From: DATAPE01 sp036265345
GTDB lineage: Bacteria; Actinomycetota; CADDZG01; WHSQ01
Assembly: GCA_036265345.1 (NCBI GenBank)
Contig: DATAPE010000089.1
Span: 1-15,013, forward strand
Length of the DNA stretch: 15,013 nt
Direction: 5' to 3'
Positions 6,370 through 12,661 of the stretch are shown in pieces. Position 1 is the stretch's first letter. Each line of letters starts with the position of its first letter. The translations under genes and the position numbers were made by a program. A model generated the notes under the pieces. It did not search any database, was not told where the DNA came from, and saw nothing but the letters and a program-made list of their open reading frames with translations.

Positions 6370-6412
6370 TAACGTCGCCTCCTTCCGCGCACCACCGTCG
6401 GCGCGCTGATCG

Positions 6413-6428
6413 AGCTTCCGGAGAAGCT
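6413..6428 (-). terminator. Stable hairpin downstream of the sigma/anti-sigma operon
   Basis: On the minus strand AGCTTC-TCCG-GAAGCT gives a perfect 6-bp stem closed by a C(UCCG)G loop, a member of the extra-stable UNCG tetraloop class. It lies 39 nt after the anti-sigma TGA. There is no U-tract, so it may be a weak terminator or an mRNA 3'-end stabiliser. Confidence 0.35.
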
Positions 6429-6467
6429 GACCACAGTGAATCAGATTTTCTTGTGACTAACAACCCA

Positions 6468-7241
6468 TCAGCGCATCGATAGCGCGATGGCGCGGGCCTC
6501 CCGGAGGCCTCCGGCCAGCTCGATCCGGTAGGTGATGCCGCCGGTCGCCCAGATGAGACTGTTCCCCGAGACCCTCCCCACTTCCTGGCGAGTCCCCAGC
6601 GGGTAGTGGTACTGGATGATGTGAGGCTGGCCGTGGATCCAGTACGCGCGGGCGCCATCGATCCTCACGTCCTTGATCTCGGTCCCCGTGCCCAGCATCT
6701 TCTTGTAGAAGAACTGGTCGAGGCTCCGGGCGTGCAGCTCGGTGATCAGCAGGCCCACATTGTGTCCCGCCACCGCCGGCAACGTGGGCGCGGAGCGATA
6801 GACCAACCACACGATGGGGTACGTCTCGTCGGCATAGATCGCGTCGGGGGGCCCGAGATGGGGACCCACGGGAAGCTTCACAGGCGCGCCCAGACGATCT
6901 GCGCTTCGCGCCAGAGTCACCCGGCGACCCAGATGGAGCGCTCCTCCGGGGGTCGCGGAGGGATTGGGCGTCGTGTTGATCCGGATCCCGGGCAGACGAA
7001 GCCATCCCGCCACCGCGTGGCGTGCACCCGGAGAGAAAACCAGGATCCCGCTTGCGACCAGGCTCAAGGCAATAGCGGCGACCGCGAACCTCATGGGCAT
7101 CCGGCGGCGCCTAGCGGGAGCGACCGGTGCGCGGCTGATCCGCTCTCGCACTGCCCGAGCCAGGTCAGGTTCGTTCGGGAACGCGATGGCGCCGGACATC
7201 GCAGCAAGGGTGTCCTCGAGCGATCTCGGCCGGTCACTCAT
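6468..7241 (-). CDS. Membrane-anchored anti-sigma factor-like protein with DUF4367-like C-terminus
   Basis: This 257-residue protein has a ~48-residue cytoplasmic N-terminus ending in a basic cluster (RRRR). One membrane helix follows (about 51-70), then a large outside domain. Its end (NSLIWATGGITYRIELAGGL...IALSM) resembles DUF4367/RseB-like domains often attached to anti-sigma factors. No zinc-binding HxxxCxxC (ZAS) motif is present, so it would bind sigma differently. Its ATG overlaps the end of the ECF sigma gene by 8 nt, the standard sigma/anti-sigma arrangement. Expected role: hold the sigma factor at the membrane and release it on an envelope signal (inference from position and topology). 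Confidence 0.72.
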   Translation of the reverse strand: MSDRPRSLEDTLAAMSGAIAFPNEPDLARAVRERISRAPVAPARRRRMPMRFAVAAIALSLVASGILVFSPGARHAVAGWLRLPGIRINTTPNPSATPGGALHLGRRVTLARSADRLGAPVKLPVGPHLGPPDAIYADETYPIVWLVYRSAPTLPAVAGHNVGLLITELHARSLDQFFYKKMLGTGTEIKDVRIDGARAYWIHGQPHIIQYHYPLGTRQEVGRVSGNSLIWATGGITYRIELAGGLREARAIALSMR

Positions 7242-7788
7242 CGGGCAACGCCTCCTTCAAACGAGCCAGAGCGCGCGAGAGACGCGACTTGACCGTTCCC
7301 ACCGGGCACTCGAGCACCTGCGCCATCTCGGCTTCGGACAGCTCGAAGAAATAGCGCAGAGCGACCACGAGCCGGTCCTTCTCCGACATCTGATTCAGCG
7401 CCGCGATCACGACGTGTGAGACCTCTGCATCCAGAACCGCCACCTCGGGGGATGGGGCCACACCCCCCGAGGGGCGACCCTGGGTCATGCGCAACGCGAG
7501 GCCCTCCTGGCGACTGCCCGCTCGTTTGCGGTTCAAGGCTTCGTTGACCACGATCCGCATCAGCCAGGGTCTGAACGGGGCTCCCGGGCGGAACCGGTCG
7601 AGGGCGTAATAGGCCTTCACGAATGCCTCCTGAGCCGCATCTTCCGCATCTGCCGCCGACCGCGTGACTACGTATGCCGTGCGATAGGCGAGTCGCTGGT
7701 AGCGCCTCACCAACTCCTCGTACGCACCGACATCGCCCGATCTCGCCTGCTCGCACAAACGTGCGTCATCCAGTGGTCGGCCCCCCAC
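7234..7788 (-). CDS. ECF-subfamily RNA polymerase sigma factor
   Basis: This 184-residue sigma-70 family protein has region 2 at about 25-95 (AEDAAQEAFVKAYYALDRF, then FRPWLMRIVVNEALNRKR) and region 4 at about 123-178 (LRYFFELSEAEMAQVL...GTVKSRLSRALARLKE). It is joined by a short linker, the ECF architecture. I chose GTG 7788 because it has SD AAGGAAG (7804-7798, 9 nt spacer), gives a normal ECF length, and lies downstream of the putative promoter at 7840-7812. Two ATG codons further upstream (7842, 7884) lie before any transcript from that promoter would start. Co-translated with the anti-sigma gene (8-nt overlap) and divergent from a secreted-protein gene bearing the same promoter motif. 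Confidence 0.9.
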   Translation of the reverse strand: MGGRPLDDARLCEQARSGDVGAYEELVRRYQRLAYRTAYVVTRSAADAEDAAQEAFVKAYYALDRFRPGAPFRPWLMRIVVNEALNRKRAGSRQEGLALRMTQGRPSGGVAPSPEVAVLDAEVSHVVIAALNQMSEKDRLVVALRYFFELSEAEMAQVLECPVGTVKSRLSRALARLKEALPDE

Positions 7789-7811
7789 TGAGGTGTGCTT
7801 CCTTAACGAGT

Positions 7812-7840
7812 TGATACACCGGATGACTCCCGCGGGTTCC
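7812..7840 (-). promoter_or_regulatory. Putative ECF-type promoter of the sigma/anti-sigma operon
   Basis: On the minus strand TGGAACC (GGAACC 7840-7835), a 16-nt spacer, then TGTATCA (7818-7812). The same two blocks at the same spacing occur on the opposite strand at 7851-7879. GGAAC is a common -35 core for ECF sigma factors. The predicted start would lie just before the SD at 7804. Autoregulation is inferred. Confidence 0.62.
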
Positions 7841-7850
7841 ATCGCCGGAT

Positions 7851-7879
7851 GGAACCGCGCGTAGGCGGGCGGTGTATCA
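7851..7879 (+). promoter_or_regulatory. Putative ECF-type promoter of the divergent secreted-protein gene
   Basis: TGGAACC (GGAACC 7851-7856), 16-nt spacer (7857-7872), TGTATCA (7873-7879), matching the opposing promoter block for block. Transcription would start near 7886, after the ATG at 7883, and run through SD AGGAGG (7901-7906) to GTG 7913. Confidence 0.62.
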
Positions 7880-7912
7880 GCCATGGAACCGGACCGACTC
7901 AGGAGGCCGCAA

Positions 7913-8533
7913 GTGAAGAGATCAGTGGTCGCGCTGATGACGATGACTATGGTGCTGGCCGTCGCCGGACCCGCAGCAGCCAAGGGTGCCGTACCTCAGT
8001 CGGCGCAGATGACAGGGCCGGGCCTTGGAAGCCCCATGACGTTCGGAGACCCCACCGCGCCGGGTGGCACTTCGGCCGACGCCAACGTCATCTTGTTGAC
8101 GAACGAAAGTCACTTCCTACAAACCGTCTATGAGGGCAGCCAGATCGGTGCTCCCCGTCAAGCTTCTCTCGGCCCGCACTACACGATCATCTGGACGTTG
8201 CGCAAGGAGCTTCATCCCGGACACACATTCCAGGTGCGCTCCGACCTCTACCCCTACGCGCAGGGTCGGGCCGTGATGTACACACATGGCGGACAGAAGG
8301 TTGGCGACATGGGCGGCCGCTTCGTGCTCCGGAGCGGATGGGCCGCCGCCAACCCAGTGCTCGTCGACAACTTGCAGGGCTGGGGGATGCCCAAGGAGCA
8401 CCGGCACGCGGCCGGCAAAGTGGCTTCGTCAGCGATCGCACCGGTGTGGGCGGTCGTGGTGGCACTGCTGGGAATGATCCTCGTGGCCCTCGTGAAGAGC
8501 CGGCGGCGAAACGCGTCGACACCGCGCGGGTAG
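7913..8533 (+). CDS. Secreted, C-terminally anchored protein of unknown function; likely ECF sigma target
   Basis: I do not recognise the family. With GTG 7913 (SD AGGAGG, 6 nt spacer) the 206-residue product begins MKRSVVALMTMTMVLAVAG, a signal peptide with likely cleavage after the AAA at 21-23. An extracytoplasmic region of ~150 residues follows. It has no cysteines, a Gly/Pro-rich start, and several His (67, 89, 101, 104, 125, 163, 165). A membrane helix (about 176-195) and a basic tail KSRRR finish it, so it is a type I membrane protein facing out. An ATG at 7883 would add ten non-signal residues and lies before the predicted transcription start. It shares promoter blocks with the divergent sigma operon, suggesting that it responds to or is sensed by the same envelope system. 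Stop TAG. Confidence 0.75.
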   Translation: MKRSVVALMTMTMVLAVAGPAAAKGAVPQSAQMTGPGLGSPMTFGDPTAPGGTSADANVILLTNESHFLQTVYEGSQIGAPRQASLGPHYTIIWTLRKELHPGHTFQVRSDLYPYAQGRAVMYTHGGQKVGDMGGRFVLRSGWAAANPVLVDNLQGWGMPKEHRHAAGKVASSAIAPVWAVVVALLGMILVALVKSRRRNASTPRG

Positions 8534-8535
8534 GC

Positions 8536-8561
8536 GCCACGCTATGCGTGGCCAGGCTCGC
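8536..8561 (-). repeat. Intergenic hairpin repeat, copy 2 (inverted)
   Basis: Read on the minus strand: GCGAGC-CTG-GCCACGCATAGCGTGGC, matching the copy at 5093-5118 at 23 of 26 positions with all differences in the linker. Again it lies in a short convergent gap (8534-8570), so it could serve both the secreted-protein gene and the transporter operon as a transcript end. Confidence 0.6.
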
Positions 8562-8570
8562 GAGAAACGG

Positions 8571-9302
8571 TTAGCGGACTTGGATCGTTCGGAGGACGGT
8601 TACTAGGCCCACTCCTCCGATGATGTTGCCGAGGCCGAACCACGCGCTGATGCCCAGCCAATCGAGATAGCCGAAGTGGGCGCCGGCCTGTAAAGCGGCG
8701 AACATCTCGAGGGATACGACGATGACGTGATTGAGCGGTGTCGCGGCCAGGAGGAAGGCCGTGACGATCGCGCAGAGGAGCTTCGCCGGCACTGAGTCCG
8801 TTCCTTGCTCCATCCAGGTCATGAGAGTTATGACCACTCCTCCGAGGAGAGCGCCCGCGAAGGAGACCCACCCGATGCCCAGCTTCGGATAGGCGCTGCC
8901 GATCTCCACCGCCACCGCGCTGAGCTTGGGGTAAGCAACCATGACGATCCCCATCAGCACCCACCCGCCGGCCAGATTGCTGACCAGCGTGCCGCCCCAC
9001 AAGCGCCCGATCGACGGGAGCCGGGCCTTCCCGGCGACCAGAGCTGCAACCGGCACCAGGAAGTTCTCCGTGAACAGCTCGCTGCCTGCCAGCGTCAACG
9101 CGATGAAGCCGACGGAGAATGCGAGGGCGGCGAGGAGGGTGTTCCCGGTCGCCTGCTTCACCACCAGGAGCGCGAGCACGCCGGTGCCGACATCGATGCC
9201 GCCGACGGCCCCCGTGGCGAGCAGCTCGGGGGTCTTGCGTTCGAGCCGCCTTTTTCCTTCCTCAACCGCGGCTTTGAAGGTCTCCCGGGGCTGATGACTC
9301 AT
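8571..9302 (-). CDS. Formate/nitrite transporter (FNT) family channel
   Basis: FNT proteins are pentameric inner-membrane channels for formate, nitrite or other small monovalent anions. This 243-residue protein shows about six membrane helices, the ELFTEN motif (75-80) typical of the first half-helix break, and NHV (191-193), where the pore His of FNT proteins is expected (FocA has E-H-S). The start is ATG 9302, overlapping the glycosylase stop (ATGA). A charged amphipathic N-terminus (KRRLERK) precedes helix 1, as in other members. A longer reading frame extends upstream but runs through the glycosylase gene in another frame and is not real. The ion transported is not predictable, and the operon partners do not point to formate or nitrite metabolism. 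Stop TAA. Confidence 0.87.
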   Translation of the reverse strand: MSHQPRETFKAAVEEGKRRLERKTPELLATGAVGGIDVGTGVLALLVVKQATGNTLLAALAFSVGFIALTLAGSELFTENFLVPVAALVAGKARLPSIGRLWGGTLVSNLAGGWVLMGIVMVAYPKLSAVAVEIGSAYPKLGIGWVSFAGALLGGVVITLMTWMEQGTDSVPAKLLCAIVTAFLLAATPLNHVIVVSLEMFAALQAGAHFGYLDWLGISAWFGLGNIIGGVGLVTVLRTIQVR

Positions 9303-10132
9303 CGGATCAGGCGCGACATACGGCGATCGGCCAGCACGCGGCCCTCGGTTTGGCACTGGGGGCAGTACGCGATCTCGTAATCCTCGAACGAGACGCGTCT
9401 GATGTCGGCGCCGCAGCGGGGGCACGGACGCCCCGCCCGGCCGTGGATCGCGAACCGCTCCCCTAGCTTGGTCGGAAGGCCTCCGGTTCTGCGTCGCTCC
9501 CTTTTCAGCGCTTCGCTCAAGACCTCGTGGACGCTTGCGATGAGCGTCGCCCGGTCCGACCGGTCGAGGCGCGCCAGCGAAACGTAGGGCGACAGCCTGG
9601 CGTGATGAAGGATGTCGTCGGAGAAGCCCCGGCCGATGCCGGCCACCGTTCGCTGATCGCGAAGCAGCGAGTGGATGTGGCGCTTGTCGTCGCCTTGCGT
9701 GATCAGGTTCTCGAACTCGGCGCTGAACGGTTCGGGGCCGAGGCGCGCCAGCGGACCGTCGTCGCCGACTGCCAGCAGCCACCATCCCGCCTTCCGATGG
9801 GAGCCGTACTCTCTTATCAACAGCGCTGGCCGCTCTTCGAACAGCAACCGCAGCACCGCTCCTTTCGGGCGAGTCTTCTTCGGCGGGGCCTCCACCTCTA
9901 GCCTCCCGCCCTGCGACAGGTGGATCAGCAACCGGGGGCCGTCGAACTCGAAAACGAGATACTTGCCGCGGCGCCCCACACGACGCAGCGCAGTCCCCTC
10001 CACTGCGGACGCGGGGAGATCGAAAGTCTTGGCGGCGGAGAACTGGAGAGGAACGATGGTTCCCAGCGTGGCGCCCGCCAGCAGAGAGTCCAATCGTTCC
10101 GCCAGGGCCTCAATCTCGGGCAGCTCGGGCAG
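9299..10132 (-). CDS. Fpg/Nei-type DNA glycosylase, CTG start, divergent active site
   Basis: Fpg/Nei enzymes remove oxidised bases using the N-terminal Pro as nucleophile. The first ATG/GTG/TTG in frame is TTG 10093, which would lose this Pro. Starting at CTG 10132 gives (M)PELPEIEALAERL: Pro2, Glu3, and then Lys57 (RRGKYLV), exactly the catalytic Lys number of E. coli Fpg. An in-frame TGA upstream and no ATG/GTG/TTG in between leave CTG as the best choice, supported by SD GAGGT 5 nt before it. The zinc finger is complete (Cys237, 240, 257, 260; PCPRCG...YCPQCQ). Oddities: the conserved H2TH Asn168 aligns with Arg (GIGRGF), Met74 with Gln, and the zinc-finger Arg is absent. At 277 residues it has normal length. 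It overlaps the MOSC gene by 23 nt and FNT by 4 nt. Confidence 0.85.
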   Translation of the reverse strand: MPELPEIEALAERLDSLLAGATLGTIVPLQFSAAKTFDLPASAVEGTALRRVGRRGKYLVFEFDGPRLLIHLSQGGRLEVEAPPKKTRPKGAVLRLLFEERPALLIREYGSHRKAGWWLLAVGDDGPLARLGPEPFSAEFENLITQGDDKRHIHSLLRDQRTVAGIGRGFSDDILHHARLSPYVSLARLDRSDRATLIASVHEVLSEALKRERRRTGGLPTKLGERFAIHGRAGRPCPRCGADIRRVSFEDYEIAYCPQCQTEGRVLADRRMSRLIR

Positions 10133-10586
10133 CGAACACCTCGATCCGATCGTTGACGTGGATGGTTCCCGAAGTCACGACGCGAGCGCAGATACCGCCC
10201 CGGTCGCGGCCGAGGGCCTTGGTCATACCGGCCTCGGATACCGACTGGATGTAACGGCACGGGGGTCGAGGCCGGTCGTATTCCAAGACCGCGTCGCCGA
10301 TGCTGAAAGTCTTGCCGGCAAGGCCTTGAAGATCGATCCCGCGCGTCACGATGTTGCGCCTGTGCTGCCCGGCGGAAACCTGGACGGAGCTGGAGGATCT
10401 GATCTCGTCCAGCCCTTCGGCTTCGATGAGCGTCACCTGGCACTCGTCGTCGTCGGTCCAATAGCCGGTGCGCATGAAGTAACGGTCGCCTGCCAGCCCG
10501 CGGCCCTCGACGGCCTCGACCTCTGCCACCGGCTGCATGGGTTGTCCGCCTCGGGACACTACGTAGATCTGTTCGACGAAAGCCAT
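10110..10586 (-). CDS. MOSC domain protein (YiiM/molybdenum cofactor sulfurase C-terminal-like)
   Basis: This 158-residue protein is a single MOSC domain, a fold that carries sulfur or binds molybdenum cofactor in Moco sulfurases and mARC-type enzymes. Visible family features are GLAGDRYF (30-37), QHRRNIVTRGIDLQGL (74-89), PRPPC with the conserved Cys110 (106-110), and GRDRGGICARVVTSGTI (126-142). ATG 10586 was chosen for its purine-rich SD (GGGAG). An ATG at 10622 would add only 12 acidic residues, and longer extensions run into the upstream gene. It starts 44 nt after the hydrolase stop and overlaps the glycosylase start. Stand-alone MOSC proteins are proposed to act in detoxification of N-hydroxylated bases or sulfur transfer, which would fit the DNA-repair neighbour but is inference. 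Confidence 0.87.
   Translation of the reverse strand: MAFVEQIYVVSRGGQPMQPVAEVEAVEGRGLAGDRYFMRTGYWTDDDECQVTLIEAEGLDEIRSSSSVQVSAGQHRRNIVTRGIDLQGLAGKTFSIGDAVLEYDRPRPPCRYIQSVSEAGMTKALGRDRGGICARVVTSGTIHVNDRIEVFAARAARD
10138..10142 (-). promoter_or_regulatory. Shine-Dalgarno supporting the CTG start of the glycosylase
   Basis: GAGGT on the minus strand, 5 nt before CTG 10132, lies inside the end of the MOSC gene. It matches the SD core and is the ribosome-binding evidence for the unusual start; coupling to MOSC translation is likely. Confidence 0.5.
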
Positions 10587-10630
10587 CTCTCCCTCATCCT
10601 CATCCGCGCCGGCCGAGAGCATATGGCCGG

Positions 10631-11275
10631 CTACGACAGATGATGGTGCAAGAAGTCCGCAGTGCGCTGGAACGCGAGCTGCGCGGCCGCCGCATCGTAG
10701 GCGGAGGGCACATCCGAGTTGGCGAACCAGTGACCCACGCCCGGATAGAGATGCATCTCGACGTCGAGGTCCAGTGACTCCAACCTTGCGAACTCCGCCT
10801 CCACGTCCGCGCGCGGCTCCCATTCGTCCTGCTCCGCGAAGTGGCCGAGGCAGGGAGCTGTCCAATGGTCGGGGTCGAAGTGGCCGAGTCCGTAGTAAAG
10901 GACGACAGCCTCCGCCGGGAGATCTTGCGCCACGCTTACAGCGAGCGTTGCACCAAGAGAGAAACCCACCACGCCGACGAGAGGATGCCAGTTGGTCTGG
11001 AGGTGTTCGAAGGCTGCTCTAACCCGGTCGGTCGTGCGCTCGACATCGAGTGACTGAGCCAAGGCCCGCGCGGTGTCGATGGAATCGGCGACAACCCCGT
11101 CGTAGAGATCCGGGGCCAGCACCGTGAAGCCCTGTTCGTTCAGCGCATCCGCGTACGACATGAAGGAGTGTTGCAGGCCGAAGAACTCGTGCAGGACGAC
11201 CACGCCGGGCCCGACGCGGTCGGAATGCGCCATATAGCCGGTTCCTCCCGCGCGCCGAGTTCCAAAATCGACCAT
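10631..11275 (-). CDS. Dienelactone hydrolase family alpha/beta hydrolase
   Basis: This 214-residue alpha/beta hydrolase of the DLH type has nucleophile Ser106 in GFSLGA (104-109), Asp150 (EQDEWEP) and His182 (GVGHWF), forming a full triad. VVLHEFFGL (27-34) is the oxyanion-loop strand of DLH proteins. Classical DLH uses Cys at the nucleophile (GYCFGG); here Ser suggests a general esterase or lactonase. Start: ATG 11275 gives the family-typical N-terminus and length. ATG 11338 would add 21 basic residues and cannot be excluded, since neither has a clear SD. It is the first gene of the minus-strand run with MOSC, glycosylase and FNT. Stop TAG. Confidence 0.85.
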   Translation of the reverse strand: MVDFGTRRAGGTGYMAHSDRVGPGVVVLHEFFGLQHSFMSYADALNEQGFTVLAPDLYDGVVADSIDTARALAQSLDVERTTDRVRAAFEHLQTNWHPLVGVVGFSLGATLAVSVAQDLPAEAVVLYYGLGHFDPDHWTAPCLGHFAEQDEWEPRADVEAEFARLESLDLDVEMHLYPGVGHWFANSDVPSAYDAAAAQLAFQRTADFLHHHLS

Positions 11276-11626
11276 GCGGCGAAACGAACGGTTCTGAAGG
11301 TTCGGCGGGGGCCGGCGCGACTGGATCGACTTACCCATCAGCGCAGCAGCCGATCTCCACGGGGCAAGCCGACACCCTACGCGCCGGGGCGAGCATCCGT
11401 AACCCGCCGAACGACTTGTCGCCGATGCTTCTCCGCATGATCAAACACTTTACGTGCGCGGCCAACTTGTCATGACATGAGATGACTTGCACCTTGTGCG
11501 CCCAGGTCAACATGTCGGGACATCGGCCGACTTGCCTCTTCTGCGTATGGTTCCGTGCCCGTCGCGGTCATAGCGTTCCAACTACATCCAATGGGGGAAG
11601 CGCGGTCCGAAGAGAGGACGATCACG
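11276..11626. other. Intergenic region between divergent hydrolase and membrane-protein genes
   Basis: About 350 nt without a supported gene. It holds the two 45-bp tandem units (11463-11552) and otherwise unremarkable sequence. Promoters for the divergent genes must lie here, but I find no convincing -35/-10 pair on either strand. A possible extension of the hydrolase (ATG 11338) would occupy 11276-11338. Confidence 0.6.
11463..11552 (+). repeat. Two imperfect 45-bp tandem units, each with a TGTCNNGACA palindrome
   Basis: Unit 1 (11463-11507) and unit 2 (11508-11552) agree at about 30 of 45 positions, and at 21 of the first 28. Conserved blocks are CAAC-n-TGTC-nn-GACAT, then GACTTGC, then CTT-n-TGCG. 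The palindromes are TGTCATGACA (11468-11477) and TGTCGGGACA (11513-11522). Their 45-bp spacing puts both near the same helix face. This looks like a double operator for a dimeric repressor or activator of one or both flanking genes. I cannot name the regulator. Confidence 0.5.
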
Positions 11627-12130
11627 ATGCCGGTCGACACAGGCCACGAAGTTTCGACAATCACTCGCGCGAAGGAACTCGCGCCATGGGGAGCCCTCGA
11701 GGCTGCCGGGTTCCTCATCCTGGGATCGCTGTCACCCTGGGTGTCGGCCACTCCGATCGGTTCGTTCGGCGTGATCGGTACGCCGGGCGGCGCTAAATTC
11801 ACGTTTGTTCTCGGGCTGATCGTCGCGGGGATGGCAGCTATACATCTCACGGGCTACCTCGACCGCAAAGTGGCCATGTGGGGTGTGATCGCTGCCAGCG
11901 CCGCGGCGGGCATGACCTCGATCTACGAAGTCATCCACCTGCATTCACACCTGGCGTCCATAAATGCGAACTCGGCCGGCCACGCCAGTATCGGCAACGG
12001 CCTGTACCTCACCTGCCTTGCAGCCGCCGTAGCCATTGGCACCGGGATCCTCATGCGGGGCGGCGCGGCGACTTCGACGAGTCCACAAGGGACGCTTTTC
12101 GATGGCGAGGTTCCTGCGCCCGCGGTGTAA
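11627..12130 (+). CDS. Four-helix integral membrane protein of unknown function
   Basis: I do not recognise a named family. The 167-residue product has four predicted membrane helices at about 21-39, 58-77, 83-105 and 124-143. The first helix is followed by a short loop (SPWVSATPIGSFGVIGTPGG), a pattern seen in small actinobacterial membrane proteins of unknown role. The loop before helix 4 is His-containing (HLHSH, 104-108). ATG 11627 has SD AGGA (11615-11618) 8 nt upstream. Upstream in-frame ATGs (11555, 11591) would add a hydrophilic, unlikely N-terminus and overlap the tandem-repeat region. It converges on the cupredoxin gene with only 12 nt between stops. Regulation through the TGTCNNGACA sites is possible. 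Confidence 0.68.
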   Translation: MPVDTGHEVSTITRAKELAPWGALEAAGFLILGSLSPWVSATPIGSFGVIGTPGGAKFTFVLGLIVAGMAAIHLTGYLDRKVAMWGVIAASAAAGMTSIYEVIHLHSHLASINANSAGHASIGNGLYLTCLAAAVAIGTGILMRGGAATSTSPQGTLFDGEVPAPAV

Positions 12131-12142
12131 CCCGGGTTGTTC

Positions 12143-12661
12143 CTAGCTCGCCTGAAGGGCTCCTCGCATCCCGCTGAACTGGTGGAATCTGCAGTGCCAG
12201 AGGACCGTTCCCGACTGCGGGAAAGTCACCTTCACCTCCGTCTTTTGACCCACCTGCACGTCCTGATTGATGTGCTGCGAGGGAAGCGTGAAGTTGTGCG
12301 GCACCGATCCTTCGTTCTTGAGCTCGATAGTCACCGATTGGCCGGGCTTGCCCTTCAACACTGTCGGGCTGAAGAAGAAGTTCTCCATGTGAATCTCGAT
12401 CGAGGACTTCTGACTGACGTTGGCACTTCCGACGAAATTGACCTGTTGCCCTGTGATCGTCTTGCTGACCGGGCCTGCCGGAGGGGCACTGTGGGTGGGT
12501 GACGGTGGCGCGCTGGTGTGTTTGGGCCCGCTCGCAGCGGGCGGGTTGTTGCTATTTCCGCCGCACCCGGCGAGCGCAATGACGAGGCAGGCTGACGACG
12601 CCACTACCCAGGCCCGCGACCTCCGCCGGAACGAAGTACGTGCTTTCTCCCAGACCTCCAC
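12143..12661 (-). CDS. Cupredoxin-domain lipoprotein (type 1 copper)
   Basis: The 172-residue product has a basic N-terminus (RRRSR), a hydrophobic stretch, and lipobox LAGC with Cys33, so it should be lipid-anchored outside the membrane. A Pro/Ser/Thr-rich linker (about 34-66) follows, then a plastocyanin-like cupredoxin domain (about 85-170). The type 1 copper ligands are all present: His122 (PHNF), Cys157 and His160 (WHCRFH), Met165 (SGM). Such proteins shuttle electrons or hold copper in the envelope. The start is GTG 12661 behind GGAGGG; a slightly different start would not change the mature protein. It lies alone, convergent with the four-helix protein and divergent from the VOC gene, and no redox partner is adjacent. 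Stop TAG. Confidence 0.86.
   Translation of the reverse strand: MEVWEKARTSFRRRSRAWVVASSACLVIALAGCGGNSNNPPAASGPKHTSAPPSPTHSAPPAGPVSKTITGQQVNFVGSANVSQKSSIEIHMENFFFSPTVLKGKPGQSVTIELKNEGSVPHNFTLPSQHINQDVQVGQKTEVKVTFPQSGTVLWHCRFHQFSGMRGALQAS

Noticed and set aside
7789..7983. Longer sigma-factor starts at ATG 7842, ATG 7884 or 7983
   Set aside because: They overlap the shared promoter region or the divergent gene, lack an SD and add sequence not found in ECF sigma factors.
9303..9785. N-terminal extension of the FNT frame to 404 codons
   Set aside because: The extension is Arg/Pro-rich and overlaps the DNA glycosylase in another frame; ATG 9302 with an ATGA overlap gives a normal-length transporter.
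10587..10865. N-terminal extension of the MOSC frame
   Set aside because: It runs through the coding region of the hydrolase gene in a different frame and lacks any domain; the MOSC fold begins at ATG 10586.
11331..11513. 60-codon minus-strand open reading frame upstream of the hydrolase
   Set aside because: No SD, no recognisable family, overlaps the tandem operator-like repeats and runs into the possible hydrolase start.
12129..12138. AACCCGGGTT palindrome between convergent stops
   Set aside because: A 10-bp palindrome without a loop cannot form a useful RNA hairpin and is expected by chance in GC-rich DNA.
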